Positions 33,447-42,841 of a stretch of DNA of 64,000 nt are shown piece by piece. The position numbers and the translations under genes were made by a program. The notes under the pieces were generated by a model. The model was not told the origin of the DNA. It was given only the letters and a program-made list of their open reading frames with translations, and did not search any database. Numbering within the stretch: position 1 is the stretch's first letter; each line of letters starts with the position of its first letter. Source of the DNA: Agrobacterium tumefaciens (lineage in GTDB: Bacteria > Pseudomonadota > Alphaproteobacteria > Rhizobiales > Rhizobiaceae); contig NZ_SUPW01000007.1 in the NCBI RefSeq assembly GCF_013337285.1, positions 124,001-188,000 on the forward strand, read 5' to 3'.

Positions 33447-34391
33447 ATGCCATCACCCATCGCCTTTGTGTCGCGGATGAATGCGGAAGCGGAAGACGTC
33501 TGGAAGCACGCGCTTCGCGCCGCCATGCCGGGAGAGGAAATCCTCTCATTTTCCGAATTGAACAATGAGCAAAAACGGGCCGTGGATTTCGCAATCGTCG
33601 CCAATCCCGATCCGGCCGACATTGCAGCACTGCCGGGTCTCACATGGATTCACAGTCTTTGGGCCGGCGTCGAACGGCTGGTGCTGGAACTGGGCGACAA
33701 GGCGCCGCCCATCGTTCGGTTGAAGGATCCGGAGCTTTCGCGCGTCATGGCCGAAGCCGTGTTGGCATGGACCTATTATCTGCAACGCGACATGCCGGCC
33801 TATCGCGACAACCAGCAAAAGGCGCTCTGGCAGGAATTCGACTACCGCCATCCGCGCGAGATGACCATCGGCCTCCTTGGCCTTGGCGCACTCGGGACAG
33901 CCGCAGCGGAACGCCTGCTGCACGCGGGCTTCAACGTTGCCGGCTGGAGCCGCTCGGCGAAGGCGATAGAGGGCGTGGAAACGCTGACCGGCGATGACGG
34001 GCTGCAGGCACTGCTGGAAAAAAGTGACATCCTCGTCTGTCTCGTGCCGCTCACCGATGCGACACGCGGCCTTCTCGATGCCCGCCGTCTCGCCTCCATG
34101 AAAAACAGCGCAGCAATCATCAATTTCGCCCGCGGCGCGGTCATCATTGCCGACGACCTGGTCGCGGCACTCGATTCTGGCCAGCTTTCGCATGCCGTTC
34201 TCGATGTCTTCGAGCAGGAGCCGTTGGCTGCGACGTCCCCATTCTGGCGGCATCCGAAGGTCACCGTCCTGCCGCATATTTCCGCACCGACAAGCCGGGA
34301 AAGTTCGGCCCGGATCGTCGCCGGCAATGTCGACACATGGCGCAAAACAGGTGCGCTGCCGGAAACGGTCGATATGGCGCGTGGTTACTGA
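33447..34391 (+). CDS. D-2-hydroxyacid dehydrogenase, glyoxylate/hydroxypyruvate reductase type (GhrA-like)
   Basis: A 314-residue NAD(P)-dependent reductase. The Rossmann motif is G-L-L-G-L-G-A-L-G-T-A-A-A (about residues 143-155). The catalytic triad is seen as Arg in N-F-A-R-G-A-V-I, Glu in F-E-Q-E-P-L and His in V-L-P-H-I-S-A-P-T. W-I-H-S-L-W-A-G-V-E near residue 67 is characteristic of the GhrA branch. It reduces glyoxylate or hydroxypyruvate, or acts on a related 2-oxoacid. It faces the histidine kinase gene across a terminator-like hairpin. Confidence 0.87.
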   Translation: MPSPIAFVSRMNAEAEDVWKHALRAAMPGEEILSFSELNNEQKRAVDFAIVANPDPADIAALPGLTWIHSLWAGVERLVLELGDKAPPIVRLKDPELSRVMAEAVLAWTYYLQRDMPAYRDNQQKALWQEFDYRHPREMTIGLLGLGALGTAAAERLLHAGFNVAGWSRSAKAIEGVETLTGDDGLQALLEKSDILVCLVPLTDATRGLLDARRLASMKNSAAIINFARGAVIIADDLVAALDSGQLSHAVLDVFEQEPLAATSPFWRHPKVTVLPHISAPTSRESSARIVAGNVDTWRKTGALPETVDMARGY

Positions 34392-34400
34392 CCGCGCGGC

Positions 34401-34428
34401 AAAATGGCGGCCGCCCTATTCGGCCGCC
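34401..34428 (-). terminator. Hairpin terminator for the hybrid kinase gene
   Basis: GGCGGCCG-CCCTATT-CGGCCGCC (34406-34428) is a perfect 8-bp GC stem; read on the minus strand it is followed by ATTTTG. It overlaps the last codons and stop of the kinase gene and lies between the convergent GhrA-like and kinase genes. Confidence 0.65.
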
Positions 34429-37391
34429 ACCGCTCCGCCCGCATGGGCCAATTCGACAGCCGAGATGATCTGCTGCTCGTCATAGGGCTTGGTCAGCAGC
34501 ACCGCATTTTCCGGCGCACCTTCAGGCATTTGGCTATCACCCGTCGCAAAAACGACGGCCAGGCCCGGCTTGCGGCGCAAGGCCTCCACCGCCAGTTCGT
34601 CGCCCTTCATGTCGGGCAGGCCGATATCGGTGACGAGAACGTCGATATGTTGCGCCTCTACCGCTTTTAGCGCCTGTGCCGCATTTCCGGCCTCGATGAC
34701 GATGAAGCCGAATTCGGACAGCATCTCCATCGAATTCATCCGGATCAGCTCGTCGTCCTCGACGAGAAGGACGCGTATCATGCTGTTTTCGTTTTCAGAG
34801 GACCGCACTGCTTCCGCTGGGTTTGAATGACCCAATGCAGATGCAGGCCGTGCCTTCGACGATGAAACCTGCTTGCGATTGGCGATGACATGGCGGATGC
34901 GCCGCGCCAGCGCTTCCCGCGTGTAAGGCTTGGAAAGAAGTTCCACCCCGGCATCCAGCTTGCCGCCATGCACGATGGAATTTTCGGTATAACCCGAGGT
35001 GAAGAGGACGGCGAGATTGGGCAGCCGTTCCTGCGCGCGGCGCGCCATTTCCCGGCTTTTCAGGGGACCCGGCATCACCACATCGGTGAAGATGACATCG
35101 ATCGGGATGCCGCTTTCCACCACCGTCAAACCGGCCTGCGCATCACGGGCGGTGAGCACGCGGTAACCAAGATCGCTCAGCGTCTCGACAACCGTGCCGC
35201 GCACCTCCTCGTCGTCCTCCACCACCAGAATGGTTTCCGTTCCGCCCTCGACGGGACCGGTATGGACGATGACCTCCCGATCCTCGTCGGCGGCCGAGCG
35301 CGGCAGATACATCTTCACCGTCGTGCCCTGCCCCACCTCGCTATAGATGTTGACGTGGCCGCTGGACTGTTTTGCAAAACCATAGACCATCGAAAGGCCA
35401 AGGCCGGTGCCCTTGCCCTCCGGCTTGGTTGAAAAGAACGGCTCGAAGACCTTTTCCAGAATCTCAGCCGACATGCCAGAACCCGTATCCGTCACGGCCA
35501 GCATGACATATTGCCCCGCCGAAACCTCGGAATGTTTGCGGGCATAATCACGGTCGAGAACCGCATTGCCGACCTCGATCGTCAGCTTGCCGTGCCCTTC
35601 CATGGCATCGCGCGCATTGATCGCCAGATTGAGCAGGGCATTTTCCACCTGGTTGGGGTCGGCATAAGTGTTCCACAAGCCGCCGGAGGTGATGACCTCC
35701 ACCTCGATCGCTTCACCGAGAGAACGGCGCAGCAGATCATCCATGCCGGTGACAAAACGGGCGATGTTGATGACGCGCGGTTCCAGCGCCTGACGCCTCC
35801 CGAAGGCCAGAAGCTGGCTGGCGAGCTTTGCGCCACGATGGACGCCGGCAAGCGCATTGTCCAGCCGCCGCTCGGCCCGCTCATTGCCGATCACATCCTT
35901 CGACAGCAATTGCAGATTGCCCGCAATCACCTGAAGCAGATTGTTGAAATCATGCGCCACGCCGCCAGTCAGCTGGCCGATGGATTCCATTTTCTGCGCC
36001 TGCTGCAAGGCTCTTTCAGTCTGGCGGCGCTCGGCCATTTCCGTCTCGACGCGGGCTTCAAGACCCTCGTTCAGCTGCCGAAGCTGCTCTTCCGCCCGGA
36101 TGCGGTGACGAATCTCGCGCTCGAGATTGCTGGCATGCTCCTTGAGAGTGTTTTCCGCCCGTCGCTGTTCGGTAATATCCGTGTGGACACCAACCCATTC
36201 GGCAATGGCGCCGGCCTTATCGAAAATCGGCACGCCGCGGATCGCAAAGGTGCGGTAGAGCCCGTCATGGCGGCGCACGCGATGTTCCCACACATAGGTC
36301 GCCTTGGCGGAAACCGCCTTTTTCCAGCTTTCGAGCGAATGTTCGCGGTCGTCGGGATGCACCGCTTCAACCCAGCCGGCACCCTGATATTCATCGAAAC
36401 TCTGCCCGGTCAGCGCGCCCCAGGCGGGCTGCTCCCCCAGCATCCTTCCATCGGCGCTGTTGGTCCACAGCACCCCGTGCACGGCATCCACCGCAGCACG
36501 GAAACGATTGTTACTGAGCACGATTTCCTGCTCGGACCGCTTGCGGTCCTCGATATCGATGATCAGCACATAGATGCCGTCGATGGAACCATCGGCGATA
36601 TAGCGTGGAACATAACGGATTTCGGCAGCGCGGGTGGTGCCGTCCGGCCTGCGGATCATGGTATCGGAAACGATCTTTTCACCGGCAAGCGCCCGGTCAA
36701 GATAGGCCCGTCGCGCCTCGAAAAACGCCTCACCGACGATTTCGGGAACGCTGCGGCCGATTACCTCTTCAGCGCTGCGGCCGAACCATTCCAGATACCC
36801 GTCATTGGCGAATTTATAGACATAGTCGCGATCAACATATCCCACCAGGATCGGCAGGGCGTTGGTAAGCCGGCTCAGTTCCTTACGGCTCTGCTCCAGC
36901 GCCTCCACGGCCTTCACCTTTTCGGTGTTTTCAAGGACGGTGCACAAAACGCCATCCACCGTGCCGCCTTCATTATAGATCGGCGTATAGAACAGATCGA
37001 AGATGACCTCTTCCGGCAGGCCATTGCGCATCAGCGTCATCGGCTGGTCACGATAGGCCATGACCTCGCCGCGAAAACCGGCTTCCAGAATGCGGCTGTT
37101 CCAGTCCCAGATTTCCGGCCAGATGCCGGGCACGGTCTCACCCAGCGCCCGAGGGTGATAATTGCCGGCGATCTCCGCATAACCGTCATTATAGATCATC
37201 ACGTGATCCGTGCCCCACATCAGCACCTGCGGAATGGGGGAATTGACGACGGAATTGGCTTTTTGCCTCAGATTTTGTGGCCATTCGCAAATATGACCGA
37301 GTGATGTCTTCGACCAGTCAAAGCGGCGCACAAGCTCGCCCGTTTCACCGCCACCGATCGGCCATACCGGGGCAGCACGAAGATTGGTCAT
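34416..37391 (-). CDS. Soluble PAS-domain hybrid histidine kinase with two receiver domains
   Basis: A 991-residue signalling protein without transmembrane segments. Order: PAS-like domain (about 30-165), PAS (about 175-290, followed by an R-x-E-x-R-Y-V-P PAC strand), PAS (about 300-420), coiled coil, HisKA with V-A-H-D-F-N-N-L-L (His about residue 478), HATPase_c with N-A-R-D-A-M, G-S-G-M and G-K-G-T-G-L-G-L-S, then two receivers: the first with V-V-E-D-D-E-E and F-T-D-V-V-M-P, the second with L-V-E-D-D-E-L and V-T-D-I-G-L-P. Input is unknown; the PAS domains could bind a redox, light or small-molecule cofactor, but the N-terminal PAS lacks the LOV cysteine motif. Confidence 0.92.
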   Translation of the reverse strand: MTNLRAAPVWPIGGGETGELVRRFDWSKTSLGHICEWPQNLRQKANSVVNSPIPQVLMWGTDHVMIYNDGYAEIAGNYHPRALGETVPGIWPEIWDWNSRILEAGFRGEVMAYRDQPMTLMRNGLPEEVIFDLFYTPIYNEGGTVDGVLCTVLENTEKVKAVEALEQSRKELSRLTNALPILVGYVDRDYVYKFANDGYLEWFGRSAEEVIGRSVPEIVGEAFFEARRAYLDRALAGEKIVSDTMIRRPDGTTRAAEIRYVPRYIADGSIDGIYVLIIDIEDRKRSEQEIVLSNNRFRAAVDAVHGVLWTNSADGRMLGEQPAWGALTGQSFDEYQGAGWVEAVHPDDREHSLESWKKAVSAKATYVWEHRVRRHDGLYRTFAIRGVPIFDKAGAIAEWVGVHTDITEQRRAENTLKEHASNLEREIRHRIRAEEQLRQLNEGLEARVETEMAERRQTERALQQAQKMESIGQLTGGVAHDFNNLLQVIAGNLQLLSKDVIGNERAERRLDNALAGVHRGAKLASQLLAFGRRQALEPRVINIARFVTGMDDLLRRSLGEAIEVEVITSGGLWNTYADPNQVENALLNLAINARDAMEGHGKLTIEVGNAVLDRDYARKHSEVSAGQYVMLAVTDTGSGMSAEILEKVFEPFFSTKPEGKGTGLGLSMVYGFAKQSSGHVNIYSEVGQGTTVKMYLPRSAADEDREVIVHTGPVEGGTETILVVEDDEEVRGTVVETLSDLGYRVLTARDAQAGLTVVESGIPIDVIFTDVVMPGPLKSREMARRAQERLPNLAVLFTSGYTENSIVHGGKLDAGVELLSKPYTREALARRIRHVIANRKQVSSSKARPASALGHSNPAEAVRSSENENSMIRVLLVEDDELIRMNSMEMLSEFGFIVIEAGNAAQALKAVEAQHIDVLVTDIGLPDMKGDELAVEALRRKPGLAVVFATGDSQMPEGAPENAVLLTKPYDEQQIISAVELAHAGGAVAAE

Positions 37392-37765
37392 TCAACATCA
37401 CCACAAAAACCGAGAGAAAATCTCCCGTAATACAGAACCGGATAAAAGTCCAAGAAAACAAAAACTTCCGTTTATTATTCCCGGCTTTTCGCAACTTCGG
37501 AAAAGTTCCATTTTCTTTCAGGGCGTCAGCAGGGCATCCGGCAAGGCTGCGGAACATCGCCGCCCAATGTCGCAAATTTTGCACCTGCACCCGCCGCAGC
37601 GGGCAATTGCCGGGCAATTGATTGACAATTGCCATCCTCAATACGCCAGAAATTGCCGCAAACGGAATGGCAACAAAGCAATTATTAACGCTCAATACAG
37701 GCGCTGACGGTCGCGGTGCCGTTCGCACGCGGGTCTTCGCCACACCGCGACCAGAGGGAACAACA
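37392..37765. other. Intergenic region with phased CAATTG boxes
   Basis: 374 bp between the divergent kinase and betaine transporter genes. No credible gene. The kinase-proximal part is AT-rich with A-tracts. The transporter-proximal part holds three CAATTG hexamers in exact 11-bp phase (annotated separately) and a TTGACA at 37622-37627 overlapping the third box. Confidence 0.6.
37604..37631 (+). promoter_or_regulatory. Three CAATTG boxes with 11-bp phasing
   Basis: CAATTG occurs at 37604-37609, 37615-37620 and 37626-37631, each start 11 bp after the previous one, so all lie on one face of the helix. Each hexamer is itself palindromic. A fourth partial site, AAATTGCC, lies near 37650. A TTGACA that could serve as a -35 overlaps the third copy. 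It is positioned 135 bp upstream of the betaine-binding protein gene and reads as a cooperative operator. Confidence 0.5.
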
Positions 37766-38764
37766 ATGAAAATACTTTTGGGTGCCACAATACTTTCCGC
37801 CGGCTTCGCCTTTTCAGGCGGCGTAGCCTTTGCCGCCGACTGTGGAAACGTGACCATCGCCAGCATGAACTGGCAATCCGCCGAAGTCGCCGCCAATCTC
37901 GACAAATTCATTCTTGAAAATGGCTATGGATGTTCCGCCGAAATCGTCACCGGCGACACCGTGCCGACATTGACCTCCATGGCCGAAAAGGGTCAGCCGG
38001 ATATCGCCCCTGAAGCCTGGGTCAGTCTGCAGCCGGAAATCGTCAAACAGGGGCTGGAAGGCGGCAAGGTTGTCGCGGCCGCCAAGATCCTGTCGGATGG
38101 CGCCGTTCAGGGCTGGTGGATTCCGAAATATCTGGCCGACGCCAATCCCGACCTCAAGACCATTCCGGACCTTTTCAAACATCCCGAACTTTTCCCCGCG
38201 CCCGAGGACAAGGCGAAGGGCGCGGTCTATAATGGCCCGCAGGGCTGGGGTGGCACCGTCGTCACCGCCCAATTGTTCAAGGCGTTCGGTGGTGAAAAAG
38301 CCGGCTTCACCCTGGTCGATACCGGTTCTGCAGCGGGTCTCGACGGCTCCGTCGCCAAGGCTTACGAGGCAAAGCAGCCGTGGGTCGGTTATTACTGGGC
38401 GCCCACCTCGCTGCTCGGCAAATATGAGATGGTGAAGCTCGGCTTCGGCACCGAATATGATGCGGCTGAATGGAAGCGCTGTACATCGGTTGCCGATTGC
38501 GCCGATCCGAAGCCGAACGCGTGGCCGATCGACGACGTGCAGACGCTGGTGAGCAAGACCTTTGCCGATCGTGCCGGTCCGGCCATGGACTATCTGAACA
38601 AGCGCGCATGGACCAATGCCACCGTCAACAAGCTGATTGCGTGGATGACGGACAACCAGGCGACCGGCGAAGACGGCGCCAAACAGTTCCTGAAGGAAAA
38701 CGAAGCCCTCTGGACGGGCTGGGTGTCTCCTGACGTCGCGCAGAAGGTCAAGGCCGCTCTTTAA
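37766..38764 (+). CDS. Glycine/proline betaine ABC transporter substrate-binding protein
   Basis: Periplasmic binding protein of the OpuAC/ProX family, 332 residues, with a signal peptide ending in G-V-A-F-A-A-D. The mature protein starts C-G-N-V-T-I-A-S-M-N-W-Q-S and has several conserved tryptophans (Q-G-W-W-I-P, P-W-V-G-Y-Y-W-A-P) that could form an aromatic cage for a quaternary amine. A long open frame upstream is rejected because GAGGGAACAAC and the signal peptide support 37766. It is followed by permease and ATPase genes. Ligand (glycine betaine, proline betaine or choline) is not decided. Confidence 0.88.
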   Translation: MKILLGATILSAGFAFSGGVAFAADCGNVTIASMNWQSAEVAANLDKFILENGYGCSAEIVTGDTVPTLTSMAEKGQPDIAPEAWVSLQPEIVKQGLEGGKVVAAAKILSDGAVQGWWIPKYLADANPDLKTIPDLFKHPELFPAPEDKAKGAVYNGPQGWGGTVVTAQLFKAFGGEKAGFTLVDTGSAAGLDGSVAKAYEAKQPWVGYYWAPTSLLGKYEMVKLGFGTEYDAAEWKRCTSVADCADPKPNAWPIDDVQTLVSKTFADRAGPAMDYLNKRAWTNATVNKLIAWMTDNQATGEDGAKQFLKENEALWTGWVSPDVAQKVKAAL

Positions 38765-38983
38765 AGACGGCGACATATCTTTCCGACAGAAGGCGTCCGC
38801 CAATGGCGGCGCCAAGTCGCATCACTGCCGAAATTCCATCCGGTTTTCGTAAGGGCACGATGCGCTTAACAAGATGGAGCGTCCCGTCTGGCATAAGCAC
38901 AGACTTGCGGCGCTCTGGCGATTTTACTCCCGGAGTGCGGAGGATTTGGATCCCCGCCTCCGGTTCGTCATGGAGAACAGGAT

Positions 38984-39871
38984 ATGGATTGGCTTTTCAA
39001 ATTTCCGGCCATGAATGACGATGCTCTGCGCGCGCTGAAAAAAGTGATCGACGAGGGGTTCCGGGCATTTACCCGAACCTATGGTGGCGCAATCGAGGGG
39101 CTTTTCACCCCCCTCCAGAGCTTCCTCATCTGGGCGGAAAGGCTTTTGATCGGCGCGCCCTGGCCGGTCGTTATTCTTATTGTCGGCGTGCTCGCCTGGT
39201 TCGCCAGCCGCAGCGCCACCATTGTTGCCCTCTGTTGCGGCATCCTCTTCGCCATCGGCTGGTTCGGCATGTGGGAAGACACGATGAAGACGATTTCGAT
39301 GATCTTCGTCTGCGCCGTGCTGTCCATCCTCGTCGGCCTGCCGATCGGCATCGCCATGGCGCGCTCCAACCGGCTGCAGAACGTGGTCAATCCCGTTCTC
39401 GACGTGATGCAGACGATGCCGAGTTTCGTCTATCTCATTCCCGTCGTCATGCTGCTCGGCATCGGTCGCGTTCCCGGCGTCATCGCCGTCGTGATCTACG
39501 CCATTCCGCCGATGATCCGGCTCACCAATCTCGGCATCCGCATGGTCGACCACGATGTGCTGGAGGCGGCAGATGCCTTCGGTTCATCGAAGCGCCAGAA
39601 GCTCTTCAAGGTGCAGCTGCCGCTGGCGCTCCCCACCATCATGGCCGGCATCAACCAGACCATCATGATGGCGCTTGCCATGGTCGTCATCGCCTCCATG
39701 ATCGGCGTGCAGGGCCTTGGTCAACCGGTGCTGAAGGCCATCGCCAACCAGTATTTTACGCTCGGCGTGTTCAACGGGCTTGCCATTGTCGGCATCGCCA
39801 TCATCTTCGACCGCATCAGCCAGGCCTATGGCCTTCGCCTGCAAAAACACCGGGAAGCGGCGCATGGCTAG
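38984..39871 (+). CDS. Betaine ABC transporter permease (ProW/OpuAB type)
   Basis: A 295-residue inner-membrane protein with about six to seven transmembrane segments. Q-T-M-P-S-F-V-Y-L-I-P, I-P-P-M-I-R-L-T-N-L-G-I-R and the coupling-helix region E-A-A-D-A-F-G-S-S-K-R-Q match ProW-type permeases. It lies 219 bp after the binding-protein gene and its end overlaps the ATPase start by 8 bp. The spacer has only short imperfect stems. Confidence 0.92.
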   Translation: MDWLFKFPAMNDDALRALKKVIDEGFRAFTRTYGGAIEGLFTPLQSFLIWAERLLIGAPWPVVILIVGVLAWFASRSATIVALCCGILFAIGWFGMWEDTMKTISMIFVCAVLSILVGLPIGIAMARSNRLQNVVNPVLDVMQTMPSFVYLIPVVMLLGIGRVPGVIAVVIYAIPPMIRLTNLGIRMVDHDVLEAADAFGSSKRQKLFKVQLPLALPTIMAGINQTIMMALAMVVIASMIGVQGLGQPVLKAIANQYFTLGVFNGLAIVGIAIIFDRISQAYGLRLQKHREAAHG

Positions 39872-40925
39872 TCAATCGATCGAAATTCGCAGCCTCTACA
39901 AGATTTTCGGCTCCAAGGCGGCAGATTTTGTCGAACCCGTCAAAGCCGGCATGTCCAAGACGGAACTCAACGCCAAACATGGCCATGTGCTCGGCCTGCG
40001 TGATATCAACATCACCATGCCGGGCGGACAGATCACCGTCATCATGGGCCTTTCCGGCTCCGGCAAATCGACGCTGATCCGCCACGTCAACCGGCTGATC
40101 GACCCGACGGCCGGCGAAATCCTCTACGGCGGAACTGATGTCTGCCGCCTGAATGAAGCAGAGCTTCTGGAATTTCGCCGCCACAAGACGGCGATGGTGT
40201 TCCAGAAATTCGGCCTCCTGCCGCATCGCAACGTGCTGCAGAATGTCGTCTATGGCCTGGAGGTGCAGGGCATCGACAAGCGCGAGCGGGAAGAACGGGC
40301 CGAAGTCTGGATCAGGCGAGTGGGGCTGGAAGGGTTTTCCAGCCATTATCCGAACCAGCTTTCCGGCGGCATGCAGCAGCGCGTTGGCCTTGCCCGGGCG
40401 CTGACCAACAATGCCGAAATCCTTCTGATGGACGAAGCCTATTCGGCGCTCGATCCGCTGATCCGTGTCGACATGCAGACGGTGCTCCTGGAATTGCAGA
40501 AGGAGTTGAAGAAGACCGTCGTCTTCATCACCCACGATCTCGATGAGGCGCTGCGGCTGGGGGACAAGATCGCCATTCTGCGTGACGGCGAAATCATCCA
40601 GCAGGGCACGGCGGCCGAAATCGTCATGTCGCCGGCCGACAGCTATATCGAGGCCTTCGTCGAGGAGGTCAATCGCGGCAAAGTCATCCGTCTCGGCGCC
40701 ATCCTCCAGCCGGAGTTTTCCGGCCAGTCGCGGCTTCAGCTCGATGCGGATATGACGGTTGAAGAGGGCCTGCGCGCGCTCGTGCGGGAAAATGTCAGCA
40801 GCGCTGTGATCGTCGGGGAAAACGGCAAGGTGCTTGGCTCCGTTACCACGGATGCCATCATGCGCTGCCTCGTCAGAACTGCCTCCGGCGAGGAAGCGGG
40901 GATGGCGGAACGACTTTCAGGCTGA
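39864..40925 (+). CDS. Betaine ABC transporter ATP-binding protein (ProV/OpuAA type)
   Basis: A 353-residue ATPase: Walker A G-L-S-G-S-G-K-S-T (Lys68), Q-loop with V-F-Q-K-F-G-L-L-P-H-R, signature L-S-G-G-M-Q-Q-R, Walker B L-L-M-D-E-A-Y-S-A-L-D and switch His in F-I-T-H-D-L-D-E-A. The D-E-A-Y-S-A-L-D form and the C-terminal extension with a partial CBS module (from about residue 290) are typical of betaine importers, where the extension senses ionic strength in OpuA. Its 3' end overlaps the convergent flavoprotein gene by 9 bp. Confidence 0.93.
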   Translation: MASQSIEIRSLYKIFGSKAADFVEPVKAGMSKTELNAKHGHVLGLRDINITMPGGQITVIMGLSGSGKSTLIRHVNRLIDPTAGEILYGGTDVCRLNEAELLEFRRHKTAMVFQKFGLLPHRNVLQNVVYGLEVQGIDKREREERAEVWIRRVGLEGFSSHYPNQLSGGMQQRVGLARALTNNAEILLMDEAYSALDPLIRVDMQTVLLELQKELKKTVVFITHDLDEALRLGDKIAILRDGEIIQQGTAAEIVMSPADSYIEAFVEEVNRGKVIRLGAILQPEFSGQSRLQLDADMTVEEGLRALVRENVSSAVIVGENGKVLGSVTTDAIMRCLVRTASGEEAGMAERLSG

Positions 40926-42161
40926 ACCTTCAAGCCATCTGGCCATGCCCTTCGCCGCCGCCTTGCCGGTGGCGAAACAGGCCGTTAGCAAATATCCGCC
41001 GGTCGGCGCTTCCCAGTCCAGCATTTCCCCGGCAGCGAATATGCCGGGGAGCTTTTGCAGCATGTAGTTTTCATCGAGACCGCTCCAGACAATACCGCCT
41101 GCCGATGAAATCGCCTCGTCAATCGGTCTTGGCCGCGAGAGCGGTATTTCCGCATGTTTCATTCTCGCGGCAACGAAATCATCCGGTATAGCCGCTATAT
41201 CGGGAAAGATTTCCCGCAGCAGTCCGACCTTGACGGCGGAGAGACCGGCGGCCTTGCGCATGCGGTTTGCGAAACTCTCCTTCCGCCCGAGCTTCGCCAG
41301 GTCCCTGCTGAGCCGTTCCACCGTGCGTCCCGGTGCCAGATCGACGGCGAGCGAGACCTTGGCCGCCTGTTCCAGCCGGTCGCGCAACGCAGCTGAATGG
41401 GCATAAACCACGCTGCCCTCGATGCCGTGTTTCGTGATCACGAACTCGCCCTGAAAGGCTCCGGCCGGCGAAATGGTGATGGTGGATTTCACCGCCTCAC
41501 CCGCAAACCGCTCTCGGAAGACATCGCTCCATTCGACATCGAAACCACAATTGGCGGGACGGAACGGAGAAAACTCCACGCCTTGAGCCGCCAGCATCGG
41601 AACCCACGCGGCATCGGACCCCAGACGCGGCCAGCTTGCACCGCCGAGCGCCAGAAGCACGGCATCGGCCTCGACTTCAACCGCGCCTGCCGGCGTCTCA
41701 AAAACCAGTCGATCGCCGGAAAAACCTGTCCAGCGATGCCGTGTCCTGATGGTAACGCCTTGCACTTCCAGCCGGGCGAGCCAGGCGCGCAGCAGCGGCG
41801 AGGCTTTCATGGCCTTGGGAAATACCCGGCCCGATGTGCCGACAAAAGTCTCCTGCCCCAGCCCATGCACCCAGTCGCGCAGCATGTCAGGCGTAAAATC
41901 GTCGAGAGCGGCGCGCAGCCTCGGTTCGGCATCGCCAAAACGACGGCGGAAACTGTCGTAGTCTTCGGCATGGGTGATGTTGAGACCGGATTTGCCAGCC
42001 ATCAGCAATTTGCGCGCCACGGTTGGCATCGCCTCGAACACGGTTACAATATGGCCTGCAGCCGAGAGCATTTCGGCTGCCATCAACCCAGCCGGCCCAC
42101 CGCCGATAATCGCGACCTGCCTCGCCTTCGCCAAAACCCTCTCCATCACCATCTTCGCCAT
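40917..42161 (-). CDS. HI0933-type flavoprotein (TIGR03862-like oxidoreductase)
   Basis: A 414-residue FAD protein of the HI0933/YhiN family. The N-terminal dinucleotide motif V-A-I-I-G-G-G-P-A-G-L-M-A-A is followed by A-R-K-L-L-M-A-G-K-S-G-L-N-I-T-H, a near-diagnostic segment, and the C-terminus has the G-E-M-L-D-W-E-A-P-T-G-G-Y family signature. The biochemical reaction is not established. The frame is open far upstream, but that part overlaps the divergent YigZ gene; the ATG at 42161 is chosen (others at 42152 and 42146 are possible). Confidence 0.88.
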   Translation of the reverse strand: MAKMVMERVLAKARQVAIIGGGPAGLMAAEMLSAAGHIVTVFEAMPTVARKLLMAGKSGLNITHAEDYDSFRRRFGDAEPRLRAALDDFTPDMLRDWVHGLGQETFVGTSGRVFPKAMKASPLLRAWLARLEVQGVTIRTRHRWTGFSGDRLVFETPAGAVEVEADAVLLALGGASWPRLGSDAAWVPMLAAQGVEFSPFRPANCGFDVEWSDVFRERFAGEAVKSTITISPAGAFQGEFVITKHGIEGSVVYAHSAALRDRLEQAAKVSLAVDLAPGRTVERLSRDLAKLGRKESFANRMRKAAGLSAVKVGLLREIFPDIAAIPDDFVAARMKHAEIPLSRPRPIDEAISSAGGIVWSGLDENYMLQKLPGIFAAGEMLDWEAPTGGYLLTACFATGKAAAKGMARWLEGSA

Positions 42162-42213
42162 TGAGAGCCTTATACCGATTTCCGGATGCGAATATATGCG
42201 ATATTGAACGGCC

Positions 42214-42801
42214 ATGTTCACGCTCGACCGCCCCGTTACCTTTTCACAGGATATCAAGAAAAGCCGCTTCATCGCCTTTGCCGCGCCGATAACCGGCGAA
42301 GAGGACGCAAAAAGCTTCCTCGTGGCGCATTCGGACCTCGATGCCAACCACAATTGCTGGGCGTGGCGCTGCGGCCAGACCTATCGTTTCAGCGATGACG
42401 GCGAACCCTCGGGCACGGCAGGTAAACCGATTCTTCAGGCCATTGACGGTCAGACGCTGGATAATGTCGCCGTTCTCGTCATCCGCTGGTTCGGCGGCAT
42501 CCTGCTCGGCAGCGGCGGGCTGATGCGCGCCTATGGCGGCACGGCGGCGGCCTGCCTTCGCCTCGGTGAAACCTCGCCCGTCATCGCCTATGTCAGCGCC
42601 ACGCTGAGTTGCCCCTTCTCCGATCTGGCGCTGGTAAAATCGCGCCTTTCCGCCACGCAGAACCTGCGGCTGGAGAGGGAGGATTTCACCGGCACCGGTG
42701 CGGATATGCAGCTCTCGGTTCCGGCCGAGGAAGCCGAACGGCTCACCCGGCTTTTAAGCGACCTGACCAGCGGACGCGTCAATCTCCATATTCCCGACTA
42801 G
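42214..42801 (+). CDS. YigZ/IMPACT family protein
   Basis: A 195-residue protein of the conserved YigZ family. Motifs: S-R-F-I-A-F-A-A-P-I near residue 15, N-H-N-C-W-A-W, F-S-D-D-G-E-P-S-G-T-A-G-K-P-I-L and R-W-F-G-G-I-L-L-G-S-G-G-L-M-R-A-Y, which together form the UPF0029 N-terminal domain; a second ferredoxin-like domain follows. The eukaryotic homologue IMPACT regulates GCN2; the bacterial role is unclear. Divergent from the flavoprotein gene. Confidence 0.94.
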   Translation: MFTLDRPVTFSQDIKKSRFIAFAAPITGEEDAKSFLVAHSDLDANHNCWAWRCGQTYRFSDDGEPSGTAGKPILQAIDGQTLDNVAVLVIRWFGGILLGSGGLMRAYGGTAAACLRLGETSPVIAYVSATLSCPFSDLALVKSRLSATQNLRLEREDFTGTGADMQLSVPAEEAERLTRLLSDLTSGRVNLHIPD

Positions 42802-42841
42802 CACGCCTGTCCGAATGCGAGATTCGTGCTAAAGAAGCGCC

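Noticed and set aside
35511-37304. 597-codon open frame on the plus strand
   Set aside because: Antisense to the hybrid kinase; no signal of an independent protein.
38765-38983. Possible leader or small gene in the 219-bp gap of the betaine transporter operon
   Set aside because: Only short stems (CCGCC-AAT-GGCGG, CGGAGG...CCTCCG) and no convincing frame.
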